Part shown: one piece after another, positions 20,328 through 28,317 of the stretch | Position numbering within the stretch: the first letter of the stretch is position 1 | Layout of the letters: each line of letters begins with the position of its first letter | NCBI GenBank assembly: GCA_903906315.1 | Contig: CAIVJW010000076.1 | Location: 1-46,286 of the forward strand | From: an uncultured delta proteobacterium | GTDB lineage: Bacteria > Myxococcota_A > Polyangia > Polyangiales > Polyangiaceae | Reading direction: 5' to 3' | Length of the DNA: 46,286 nucleotides | Program-made: the position numbers and the translations under genes | Notes under the pieces: generated by a model | Databases searched by the model: none | What the model saw: the letters and a program-made list of their open reading frames with translations, nothing else | What the model was told of the DNA's origin: nothing

Positions 20328-22310
20328 TCAACCGTGCTGCAGATCGTCGGCCTGCGAGGCGATTTCCTCGATGGCCTGGGCGATCGTCTGCGCGGCCTTG
20401 GCGGCCTGCTCGCCGGCGGCCGCGGCCTCCTCGGTCGCGCGGGCGGTCTCCTGCGCCGCGGAGGTGATCATGTCGGCGGCCTTGCCGGCCTGCTCGAGGG
20501 CCTTGGAGGATTCGAACGCGCCGGTGCCGATCTCGGTGAGCGCGCGCTGGGCGCGGTCGACGTCGACCGCGATGCGCTCGAGGGTCGTGGTCACGGCCCT
20601 GGCCTTGGTGGCCTCGGCGGCGGCGGTCCTGCCGGCGAGCTCGATGTCCGCGCCTACGCGCTGGATCTGGGTCTGCACCTGGCGCACGAGGTCCTTGATG
20701 CGGTCGGCGTTGTCGCCGCTCTCGTTCGACAGCGACCGGATGTCGCCCGCGACGACCGAGAAGCCGCGGCCGAACTCCCCGGCGCGCGCGGCCTCGACGT
20801 TGCCGTTGACCGCGAGCATGTTGGTCTGGACGGTGACCATCACGATCGCGTCGACGATCTTGTCGATGCGGCGCGTGCGCTCCTCGAGCTCCATGACGTT
20901 CCTCGCCGAGGCCAGCGACGCCTGCGCGGCGGCCCCGACGTTCGCGACGAGCGCGTCGACGTTGCCCTTGTTGGTCGCGATCAGGCTCTTGATGACGTCG
21001 GCCTTTTCGGTGGCCGCCTTCGACCGCCCCGACATCGCGTTCGACGCCGCCGCGAGCTGCGTGCCGAGGTCCTTCGACAGCTCCGCGGCCTTGGCCTGGA
21101 TCCCCGCCGCCCTCTGGATCTGGTCGATGGCCGTCGCGATCTGCGCGCCCGCCGCCTTGATCTCCTCGGCGTTGGCCGAGAGCTCCTCGGCCGAGGCCGC
21201 GAGCTCCTCCGCGGACTTCTGCGCGTTGGTGGAGGTCTTCAGGTCGTCGGCGAGGTCGGCCATCGCGCCGGCGGCGTCCGACATCTCGTTGTAGGCCTTG
21301 GCCTGCTCCTGCACGGCGCGGAGGCTCTCCTCGCAGGCGGAGGACGCCTCCTCGGCGGCCGACGCGATCTGGTCGGATCCCGCGAGGTACTGCTTCGCGC
21401 CGGCGAGCGCCTGCGTCGCGTTCGAGGCGATGACCTCGCAGGCCTCGCGGATGACGCCCATGTCGGCGCCGATCGTGACGAGGTCGCGCGTGATGACCTT
21501 GGCCTTGCCGACCTCCTCGACCGCCTTGTTGCCGGCCTTCGCGGTGTCGGCGGCGACGACCTTGACCTGACCCTGGATCTCGTTGACGACGTCCTGGATG
21601 CCGCGGGCGCTCCGCTCGCTGCGCTCGGCCAGGTTCCTCACCTCGTCGGCGACCACGGCGAAGCCCCTGCCGTGCTCGCCGGCGCGCGCGGCCTCGATGG
21701 CGGCGTTGAGCGCGAGGAGGTTGGTCTGGTCGGCGATGCGCGCCACCGCGTGGACGATCTTGCCAATCTCGTCGGAGAGCCGCTCGAGGTCGCCGATCTT
21801 GCGGGCGGACTCGAGGTTGGCCCGGGCGGACTCGGTGACTCCGTCGATGAGCGTGTCGATGTCGGTCGTGGCCGCGCCGATCATCTGCTGGAGCGCCATG
21901 ATCTGGCTCATGGTGGCGCCGGCGTTCCGGTTCGCCTGCTGCGCGGCCTTCTCGATCTCGTTGATCGCCGACCGGGATTCGTCCGCGGCCGCGGACGCTT
22001 CGCGCGTGCCGGCTGCGATCTGCTGGACGGTCTTCTCCAGCTCGTGGATCGCGCTCGACGCCTCCTGGATCGACGAGGAGACCTCCGTGGTGGCGGCCGA
22101 GAGCTTCTCGGCGACGGCCTGGGCGCGCGCGAGGGTGCGGGCGCGGGCCTTCTGCTCGGCGAGCTTGCGGACCGTGGCGCGATCCTGGTCGAGCTCGGCG
22201 GTGGAGCCGGCGGACGGCGAGGTCGAGGATCCCGCCGGCGTGTTGGGGGCCGCCAGAGCGCGGTCGCCCGCGCGGCGGCGCGATTGGCCTTCGGAGCCGG
22301 GAGTTGCCAT
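20328..22310 (-). CDS. Soluble methyl-accepting chemoreceptor with two signalling tips
   Basis: This 660-residue protein has no transmembrane segment and is Ala/Glu-rich coiled coil almost throughout. A strong AAGGAGG lies nine bases before ATG 22310, fixing the start. Two separate hairpin-tip sequences are present: [18 protein letters not shown] (about residue 193) and [18 protein letters not shown] (about 494). Each is followed by GRGFxVVAxxxR. Ordinary receptors have one. It has no ligand domain, no HAMP and no C-terminal CheR-tethering peptide. It is a cytoplasmic receptor in the spirit of FrzCD and is first in the operon. It probably forms a cytoplasmic cluster with the triple CheW protein and CheA. 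Confidence 0.92.
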   Translation of the reverse strand: MATPGSEGQSRRRAGDRALAAPNTPAGSSTSPSAGSTAELDQDRATVRKLAEQKARARTLARAQAVAEKLSAATTEVSSSIQEASSAIHELEKTVQQIAAGTREASAAADESRSAINEIEKAAQQANRNAGATMSQIMALQQMIGAATTDIDTLIDGVTESARANLESARKIGDLERLSDEIGKIVHAVARIADQTNLLALNAAIEAARAGEHGRGFAVVADEVRNLAERSERSARGIQDVVNEIQGQVKVVAADTAKAGNKAVEEVGKAKVITRDLVTIGADMGVIREACEVIASNATQALAGAKQYLAGSDQIASAAEEASSACEESLRAVQEQAKAYNEMSDAAGAMADLADDLKTSTNAQKSAEELAASAEELSANAEEIKAAGAQIATAIDQIQRAAGIQAKAAELSKDLGTQLAAASNAMSGRSKAATEKADVIKSLIATNKGNVDALVANVGAAAQASLASARNVMELEERTRRIDKIVDAIVMVTVQTNMLAVNGNVEAARAGEFGRGFSVVAGDIRSLSNESGDNADRIKDLVRQVQTQIQRVGADIELAGRTAAAEATKARAVTTTLERIAVDVDRAQRALTEIGTGAFESSKALEQAGKAADMITSAAQETARATEEAAAAGEQAAKAAQTIAQAIEEIASQADDLQHG

Positions 22311-22593
22311 CGGAACTGACCTCCTTGAAGTGAGCCGCTTGCGCGAGCCCTGCGGCCTCGAAACCGAGGCTGTCGTTGCACCCCCGACCGCATTCGGTCG
22401 GATCTCGGCCAAGCGGACGAGCCGGCGTACCCTCACCGTGACCGGTACAGCCATCCATTCGTTCGGCGCCACGTGGCCTGACGGCACAGGCGACGTCGTC
22501 TCGGCGGCGGGATTTCGGGAAGCGCTCGGCTCGATCGCGACGGGGGCCGCCGTGCGCGCCTGCCGCCTCGACGCCGCGCACGTTCGCTCGAAA

Positions 22594-22608
22594 TGCGTCT
22601 TGGACGCA
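22594..22608. promoter_or_regulatory. Candidate operator, short inverted repeat
   Basis: TGCGTC, TTG, GACGCA: a perfect 6-bp inverted repeat with a 3-bp spacer in the AT-richer part of the region, about 285 bp upstream of the receptor start. Such sites suit a dimeric regulator. Chance occurrence is not excluded. Confidence 0.3.
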
Positions 22609-22765
22609 ATGGAAATTGTCGTCGGCTCATGGGTTTCTGGTGGAATTCGTGGGCAAACGACGGTGTTTGGCCCGGCGCGTGGATGTGCGCGGAGACGCGC
22701 AATGGGTGTTGGCGTGATGGGCGCCACAACTAGATGGGGCGGCCGGGCGGCGACCTTGTGCGCGT

Positions 22766-22787
22766 CAATACGCGGTGACGAGTATTG
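22766..22787. promoter_or_regulatory. Candidate operator, CAATAC/GTATTG inverted repeat
   Basis: CAATAC (22766-22771) and GTATTG (22782-22787) form a perfect 6-bp inverted repeat with half-site starts 16 bp apart, about 115 bp upstream of the J-domain gene. AT-rich sites of this kind are rare in this genome, which makes it noticeable. Confidence 0.3.
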
Positions 22788-22901
22788 GAGCTCTCTCGCC
22801 GACTACTCCGTACCGGGCCCCTCGCGCCGCCCGCCTCGCGCCCGCGGCCCGAGCTCGCGGGAAAGTGGTCCCCCCGCGCTCCCGCTCGGTACCGTGCCGG
22901 G

Positions 22902-23621
22902 ATGGATTTTTCCGAGAGCGAGCTCACGACGGCGTGCGCGCTCCTGTTCGGGGCGTCCTGGGTCGCGGCCGGGGGTCGCCCGGGCGACGTCGGCGCCGAG
23001 GAGCTGAAGCTCGCGTTTCGCCGACGGGCCTTCGCAGCCCACCCGGACCGCGCCGGCCGGCTCGGACGCGCCGAGGAGGACCTGGCCGCCGAGTTCCGGG
23101 CGGTGGGCGCGGCCCACGCGCTGATCGTGAGCTACCGGGACGCGCGGCAGCGCGGAGAGGCGACGCTGGTCGGCGCCCGTGACGCGCCGCGCGAGGCCGT
23201 GGACGAGTCCGCCTCGCCCACGCGGCTCTACCGCGGGGCGGTCCCCGAACGGCCGCTCCCGTTCGGGGAGTTCCTCTACTACTGCGCGTGGATCTCGAGG
23301 GACGAGCTCCGCGACGCGCTCGCCTGGCAGCGCGAGACGCGGCCGAAGTTCGGCGAGATCGCCCTCGAGCTGCGCGTCTTGAGGAGGCGGCAGCTCGAGG
23401 CGATCCTCGAGGAGCCAAGCGGCCGCGAGCCGGTCGGCGAGGCCGCGGTCGCGAGCGGCTTGATGGAACGATCGGAGCGCGACCGGGTGCTGCGCGTGCA
23501 GCGCGAGCTGCAATCGCCGGTCGGGCGCTACTTCGTCCAGGCCGGCCTGATGTCGTCCGCCGAGGTCCGACGCCTCCTCCGCCGCCAGCGCGACCACAAC
23601 CGCCGGGCCGAGGCCGCGTAG
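22902..23621 (+). CDS. J-domain protein with C-terminal helical repeat region
   Basis: The protein is 239 residues. Residues 8-75 form a J-domain with the invariant H47-P48-D49 after the basic helix (LKLAFRRRAFAAHPDR), so it should stimulate a DnaK ATPase. After a linker, residues 100-230 carry repeated units such as FGEFLYYCAWISRDELRDALAWQ and VGRYFVQAGLMSSAEVRRLLRRQ. These resemble the N-terminal (MshEN-like) modules of type II secretion or pilus ATPases, which in some proteins bind c-di-GMP. It lacks the Gly/Phe and zinc regions of DnaJ. It is a lone gene, divergent from the chemosensory operon. Confidence 0.8.
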   Translation: MDFSESELTTACALLFGASWVAAGGRPGDVGAEELKLAFRRRAFAAHPDRAGRLGRAEEDLAAEFRAVGAAHALIVSYRDARQRGEATLVGARDAPREAVDESASPTRLYRGAVPERPLPFGEFLYYCAWISRDELRDALAWQRETRPKFGEIALELRVLRRRQLEAILEEPSGREPVGEAAVASGLMERSERDRVLRVQRELQSPVGRYFVQAGLMSSAEVRRLLRRQRDHNRRAEAA

Positions 23622-23678
23622 CTCGACCCTAGCCGAGATGCGCCGCCGCCGTGGCGACCTTCCACGAGCCGTGATTTC

Positions 23679-23746
23679 CACCACGGAGGCACGGAGGCAC
23701 GGAGGCGCAGAGCTCAGATTGGATCTTCCTCCGTGCCTCCGTGGTG
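23679..23746. repeat. 19-bp perfect inverted repeat, intergenic
   Basis: The 19-base arms CACCACGGAGGCACGGAGG (23679-23697) and their exact complement (23728-23746) are separated by 30 bp. The left arm continues into more GGAGGCAC-type repeats. Sequences of this 'ccacggaggcacggagg' type are familiar intergenic repeats in several high-GC bacteria. It lies between the J-domain gene stop and the stop of the convergent gene at 23849, so it may also act as a terminator. Confidence 0.85.
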
Positions 23747-23848
23747 AGTTTCCGCTCCGGGTAGCCCACGAGTCTCGCGCGAGGTTGCTGCAAGTTCCTT
23801 TCGGCGAGGGGCTGGCTCCGCGGCGATGGCGCCGGCTCGCGGGAGGGG

Positions 23849-25600
23849 TCAGCGCGCCTCGCGGTCGAGGCGGGCGCGGCGGACGCGGTCGATCAGGTCG
23901 GCGAGGCGCGGGTGGCCGGGCCAGAGGGCGGCGGCGACCGCGAGGTGGCGGTCGGCCTCGTCGAGGCGGCCTAGCGTGACGAGCGGAGCGGCCAGGTTCG
24001 CGTGGGCGCGAAAGGACGCGGGGTTGCGGCGGATCGCGCGCTCGTAGGCCTCGATGGCGCGTTCGGGATCGCCGGCGAGCGCGTGCGCGCTACCGATCGC
24101 GACGTCGGTGCCGACGTTCGCGAGCAGCGGGCGGGACCGGGCAAGCTCGGCGAGCGCGAGGTCGAGGCGGCCGAGGTCCAGGGCGACGAGGCCGCGATCC
24201 AGGGCGATTTCGCCGTTCGTCGGGTCGAGGCGCGCGGCCGCGGCGAGCGCGGCGAGGCGGTCCTCGGGCGGCTGGTCGCGGGACGCCTCCGCGCGACGGT
24301 CGGCCACGTACGCGGCGACGGCGAACGCGAGGAGCAGGGCCGAGGCGGAGGTCGTCACGAGGTCGATCGCACGCCGCGGCAGGATCCTCGCGCGCGCGCC
24401 GCCGCACGCGGGCAGCACGACGGCGAGGATCAGCGCGATGGCCGGCTGCCGGATCGGGCTGTCGCCTGTCGCGCACACCGCGAGCGCCCCGAGGGACGCG
24501 GCGCCGGCGGCGAAGCCGGTGCGGACCGCGGCGACCGCGGCGAGGGCGATCGCCCCGAAAAGCAGGGCGGGCGCGATCGGGCCGGAGTCGACGGCAAGCT
24601 CGATCCAGTCGTCGTGCGCGGTGGTCGCGTTGACGAACCGACGCGACGCGATCTTCGGGGCGATCGGCGCGAGGCGCGCGCCCTGGGCATCGAGGTATGC
24701 GTGGGCGAAGCCGCCGAGGCCGACGCCGAACGGGAGCGCCGCGCGGGCCGCGTCGATCGACGACCGCGCGATCCACAGGCGGCCTTCCCACGCGATCGGG
24801 ACGGCGACGTCCTCGCCGTGAAGGGGATCGCCCGGGCGAGGATCGGGCGCGGGGACCGTCGTCGCGCGCAGGACCAGGGCGGCGACGATCGCGACGCCGA
24901 CGGCCGCGACGCCGGCGGCGCCGAGGCGACCTCGGGCCTCGCGCGCGAGGTGGGCCGCGATCGGGATCGAGGTCACAGCGGCCGCGATCCAGGCGACGCG
25001 CGAGTGCGAGATCGCGAGGCCGACGACCTCGATCGCGACCGCGACGGCCGCGAGGCCGCGGGTCGATCGGGAGGTCGGGCCGGCGGCGGGGTCGCGGCGA
25101 CCGGCGACGAGGGCGATCGTCGGCGGCAGCGCGACCGCGAGGAGCAGGCCGAGCCAGTTCGCGTTGCCCTGGCCGCCGTGGACGAAGGCCCCGCGCGCGC
25201 CTGCGATCCGCTCGGCGATCGCCGCGATCGACGCGCCCGCGCCGACGAGGGCCGAGGCGCGAAGGGCGAGGTTGCGCGTCCTGGCGCGCGGCCATCGGTC
25301 GAGGGCTACCGCGAGGGCGGCCGCCGCGACCCACGTGGCGAGGTCGCGCGCGCCGGCCGGCACGCCGTACGCGAGGGTCGCGCCCGACCACGCGACGAAG
25401 GCCGCGAACGCGACCACGGGGCGGGAGACGCCGGGATCGAGGCGGTCGGCCGGCACGCGGCCGGCGACGCTCGCCGCGCCGGCGATCGTCGCGAGGATCA
25501 GGCCGATCGCGCGCTTCGGGTCGGCCGCGGGGGCGCCGGGGTCGTAGGCGAGCGCCGCGATCGCGATCGCCGCGGCGCCGACGCCCGCGGCGCGCTTCAC
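23849..25600 (-). CDS. O-antigen ligase/polymerase-type membrane protein with TPR tail
   Basis: This 583-residue protein starts at GTG 25600, overlapping the upstream stop. About 400 residues of hydrophobic helices are followed by a soluble C-terminal tail. The Wzy_C/WaaL-like features are GQGNANWLGLLLA in a periplasmic-loop region, a GVGLGGFAHAY block and TAHDDWIELAVDSGPI, the site of the conserved His/Asp pair of ligases. The tail (about 455-583) has TPR units (AIEAYERAIRRNPASFRAHANL and LDEADRHLAVAAALWPGHPRL). Such proteins join or polymerise glycans at the outer face of the inner membrane. No other glycan genes are adjacent, so the glycan is unknown. Confidence 0.8.
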   Translation of the reverse strand: MKRAAGVGAAAIAIAALAYDPGAPAADPKRAIGLILATIAGAASVAGRVPADRLDPGVSRPVVAFAAFVAWSGATLAYGVPAGARDLATWVAAAALAVALDRWPRARTRNLALRASALVGAGASIAAIAERIAGARGAFVHGGQGNANWLGLLLAVALPPTIALVAGRRDPAAGPTSRSTRGLAAVAVAIEVVGLAISHSRVAWIAAAVTSIPIAAHLAREARGRLGAAGVAAVGVAIVAALVLRATTVPAPDPRPGDPLHGEDVAVPIAWEGRLWIARSSIDAARAALPFGVGLGGFAHAYLDAQGARLAPIAPKIASRRFVNATTAHDDWIELAVDSGPIAPALLFGAIALAAVAAVRTGFAAGAASLGALAVCATGDSPIRQPAIALILAVVLPACGGARARILPRRAIDLVTTSASALLLAFAVAAYVADRRAEASRDQPPEDRLAALAAAARLDPTNGEIALDRGLVALDLGRLDLALAELARSRPLLANVGTDVAIGSAHALAGDPERAIEAYERAIRRNPASFRAHANLAAPLVTLGRLDEADRHLAVAAALWPGHPRLADLIDRVRRARLDREAR

Positions 25601-27720
25601 GGCTCGTCGTGGCGCTTGTCGATCACGCCGCGGAGGCGGTCGCGCACGTCGGGGCGCGCCTCGCGGGCGAGCGCGCGCCGCACGAGCGAGGTGATCCGCG
25701 GGTCCTTGGCGCGCACGAGGTAGCGCTCGGCGAGCTCGCGCTCCTCGACGCTCGGCGAGGCGATCGCGTCGAGGAAGCGGAAGACCGCGGCCTCCGGATC
25801 CCACCGCAGCAGGATCGACCCCGCCGCGAGGGCGATCGCGGGGTCGCTGCCGCGCGTCCGGCGAAGGAGCTCCGGGGCGAGGCGCGCGCGCACGTCCTTC
25901 TCGGCGATGCGCGCGAGGACCGCCGCGACGTTCGGCAGCCAGTCGGCCGCGACCTGGTCGATCGTGCCGATCAGGATCGCGTCCGCGGCGCGATCGCCGA
26001 GCCGGCAGATCGCGGTCTTCGCGTGCAGGTCGCTCCAGAACGCGCGGCCGGGGGCCTTCGCGGCGGCCGCCTCGAGGCGCGCGCGCGCGGGCGCGTCGCC
26101 GAGGTCGCCGACGAGGTCGAAGGCGTCGACGACGTCCGCGCCCCTGCCCGCCACGGCCGCGTCCATCGCGCTCGTCACGACCGGCAGCGCGCCCGGCGGG
26201 CGCAGGTCCGACACGAAGCCGGTGAGATCGCCGCGGCCGCGCGCCCACGCGAGCAGGATGCGCCCGCCCACCGACGGATCCTTGTCGGCATGCACGTAGG
26301 TGTCGACCGCGTCGGGGCTGCACCGGCCGGTCTCGAGGCAGGCGAGGAGGTAGTCGCGCACGCGCACGTCGCCGTGCTCGCCGAGCGCGAGGGCCGCGCG
26401 GCGCCGCTCCGGCTCGCGCGGCGACCCGAAGAGCTCGCCGTGGACGAGGTCGGCGCGCCGGTCGCCAGAGATGCGGTAGATCGCGTAGATCGCCTCTTCC
26501 TTGAGCGACCCGTGCGCGCTGCCGACGAGCCGCTCGAGCGCGGGCACGGCCTTCGGATCGCCGACCTTGCCGATCGCGACCGCGGCGCTCGTCTTCACGA
26601 GGTCGCTCGGATCGGAGAGCGCCTTCTCGAGCAGCGGCAGCCCCTCGGGGCGGCGGACGTCGCCGAGGACGAACGCCGCGTTCAGCCGGATCACGGCCTG
26701 CTTGTGCTCGATGACCTGCCGGATCGACGCGTAGAACGCGGCGCGATCGAGGCGCTCGAGGGCGAAGGCGAGGTTGTTGAGCATGCGGCCGTCGCGCACG
26801 CTCGGCAGCTTGTCGAGCAGGGCCTTCGTCGCGGTCACGTCGCCGATGAGGCCGAGCGCGTAGACGGCCTTGTTTCGCAGGTTCGCGTTCGCGTGGTCGA
26901 GCAGCGGCACGAGCGCCTTCGTGAGCTTGGGCGCGCGGAGCTCGGCGGCGGCGATCACGCCCTCGATCACGAGGCCCGGGTGGTCGCTCCCGAGCGCGCC
27001 GAGGACGTCGTTCGTGAGCGTCTCGCGCGACATCACGTGCCGGCTGCGCCACACGGCGCGGAACGCCTCGGCCCGGAGGTCGTCGCCCTTGTCGTCGTCG
27101 CCCTTGTCGGGCTTGCGCAGCTGCTTGCGCAGGAGGTCGACGGCCCGCCGGTGGCCGATCGCGCCGAGGGCCTCGATCACCGCCACCCGGTTGCCGTGGT
27201 CCTCGTCCTTGCGCGCAAAGAGCTTCGCCAGCGGGTCGATCGATCGCTCGTCGGGCATGCGCGCGATCGCCGCCACGACCTGCCCTCGCACCGACGGCTC
27301 CCAGTCGTCGAGCGCCGTGTGGAGGGCCGGCAGCGCGCCGCGATCGCCGATGCGGCCGAGGAAGAGCGCGCACGCGGCGCGGATGCCCGCGTCGGCGTTG
27401 TCCGCGAGGCCGCGCTCGAGCGCCTTCGTCCCGCGCCGGCCGAGCGCGAGGAGGTCCGGGCTGGCGGGCAGCTCGCGGTGGGTGACGTTGATGAGCGCCG
27501 TCGCGTCGTGGTCCATCGCGGCCAGCACGCGGCGCCGCGCCTTGGCGGGGCTCTCCTTCTCGGCCTCGGCCCTCGCCGGGGCGTCCTCGCCGGCGTCGCT
27601 GCCGTCGTCGGCGAACGCGCGCGCGGCGACGGAAAGCGCGGGCGCGAGGGCGACCGCGAGGACGATCGGCAGGGCAAATCGGGGCCGCGGGGCGCGGGGC
27701 CTGGTCTCGGGGTCGATCAC
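25597..27720 (-). CDS. Exported HEAT-repeat protein
   Basis: This 707-residue protein begins at GTG 27720 inside the preceding stop. It has a signal peptide (basic start, then FALPIVLAVALAPALSVAARAFA) and then a charged linker rich in Glu/Lys/Asp. HEAT units then run nearly to the end, for example GIRAACALFLGRIGDRGALP, VRGQVVAAIARMPDERSIDP and VKTSAAVAIGKVGDPKAVPAL. It is probably periplasmic, a protein-binding scaffold with no catalytic residues visible. Its stop overlaps the O-antigen-ligase-like gene, so the two products are made together and may act in the same envelope process. Confidence 0.88.
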   Translation of the reverse strand: MIDPETRPRAPRPRFALPIVLAVALAPALSVAARAFADDGSDAGEDAPARAEAEKESPAKARRRVLAAMDHDATALINVTHRELPASPDLLALGRRGTKALERGLADNADAGIRAACALFLGRIGDRGALPALHTALDDWEPSVRGQVVAAIARMPDERSIDPLAKLFARKDEDHGNRVAVIEALGAIGHRRAVDLLRKQLRKPDKGDDDKGDDLRAEAFRAVWRSRHVMSRETLTNDVLGALGSDHPGLVIEGVIAAAELRAPKLTKALVPLLDHANANLRNKAVYALGLIGDVTATKALLDKLPSVRDGRMLNNLAFALERLDRAAFYASIRQVIEHKQAVIRLNAAFVLGDVRRPEGLPLLEKALSDPSDLVKTSAAVAIGKVGDPKAVPALERLVGSAHGSLKEEAIYAIYRISGDRRADLVHGELFGSPREPERRRAALALGEHGDVRVRDYLLACLETGRCSPDAVDTYVHADKDPSVGGRILLAWARGRGDLTGFVSDLRPPGALPVVTSAMDAAVAGRGADVVDAFDLVGDLGDAPARARLEAAAAKAPGRAFWSDLHAKTAICRLGDRAADAILIGTIDQVAADWLPNVAAVLARIAEKDVRARLAPELLRRTRGSDPAIALAAGSILLRWDPEAAVFRFLDAIASPSVEERELAERYLVRAKDPRITSLVRRALAREARPDVRDRLRGVIDKRHDEP

Positions 27721-28073
27721 GGGGTCCTTGCCGGGGGGGCGGCCGCGGGCGTGGCCCGCTTCGAGGCGCGCGCCGCGGCGGCCAGCACGGCGTCGCGGGT
27801 CGTGCGCGCGGAGAGGTAGCGGACGACGACGACGCGCCCGTCGCAGCGGTCGCGCGGCGGCTCCCAGGTCACGAGGTCGACCGCGCGATCGCGGTAAAGG
27901 GCGAGATCGAAGGCCTCCTCGCAGTCGCGCGCGCGGTCGAGATCGACCGAGAGGCGCAGCTCGGCGCGGGGCTCGCCGGCCGGCACGGGCGCGTCCGGGG
28001 GCGGCAGCGAGGCGGGCGCGCACGCGCAGGCGATCACGATCGCCGGCAGGAGCAGGGCCGTTCGATCGCGCAT
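27717..28073 (-). CDS. Small putative lipoprotein
   Basis: This 118-residue protein has a short hydrophobic leader with a possible lipobox (AIVIAC, Cys about 16), then a Pro-rich stretch. A small soluble domain contains two further cysteines (RARDCEEAFDLALY and RDRCDGRVVVVRYLS) that could pair. It ends in an Ala/Pro-rich tail. I do not recognise the family. It is the first gene of a three-gene operon whose members all overlap by four bases. Confidence 0.7.
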   Translation of the reverse strand: MRDRTALLLPAIVIACACAPASLPPPDAPVPAGEPRAELRLSVDLDRARDCEEAFDLALYRDRAVDLVTWEPPRDRCDGRVVVVRYLSARTTRDAVLAAAARASKRATPAAAPPARTP

Positions 28074-28171
28074 CGAGGCGAGGTGTACGCCGAAACGCCG
28101 CCGCGGGCGAAATCCTCGGGCGCCGCTGGCGGCGAGCGGTACGCGGCCCGCGCTGGCGCGCGCCGGGCGCC

Positions 28172-28258
28172 GGCCTCTTCACGCCGCCGACGCGCGAGGT
28201 CGGCCTGCCCATCGGCAACCTCGCGAGCCAGCACTTCGCCAACCGCTACCTCTCGCCC
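28172..28258 (+). pseudogene. Reverse-transcriptase fragment, DGR-type motif
   Basis: The plus strand encodes about 29 residues: GLFTPPTREV, then GLPIGNLASQHFANRYLSP. The block LPIGNxxSQxFANxYL is the conserved region before the catalytic YxDD motif of bacterial reverse transcriptases. IGNxxSQ, rather than QGxxxSP, is typical of diversity-generating retroelement RTs and their closest relatives. Nothing recognisable as RT lies before or after, and the catalytic motif is missing, so it is a relic. It sits between two minus-strand operons and runs directly into an inverted repeat. The identification rests on a short but very characteristic motif. Confidence 0.7.
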
Positions 28259-28299
28259 GGTGCGCGCTCACGAAAGCCGGTGATCGAAAGGCGCGCACC
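28259..28299. repeat. Inverted repeat after the RT relic
   Basis: The perfect arms GGTGCGCGC (28259-28267) and GCGCGCACC (28291-28299) enclose an inner TCAC/GTGA stem. The interior contains CGGTGATCGAAAGG (28278-28291), which recurs exactly at 33816-33829. It lies just beyond the stop of the spermidine-synthase-like gene (28318, minus), so it could also serve as that operon's terminator. Confidence 0.6.
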
Positions 28300-28317
28300 G
28301 CGCCGCACCGCGGCGGA

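Larger units (their letters stand above)
22311..22901. other. Divergent intergenic region, chemosensory operon and J-domain gene
   Basis: About 590 bp without a convincing gene. Part of it (about 22590-22640 and 22760-22790) is AT-richer than the surroundings, as expected for promoters. Two inverted repeats that could be operators are listed separately. I found no clear sigma-54 type GG/GC box. Confidence 0.5.

Noticed and set aside
17527-21294. Very long plus-strand frames opposite cheB, triple CheW and the receptor
   Set aside because: They lie antisense to clear chemotaxis genes and show no conserved domain.
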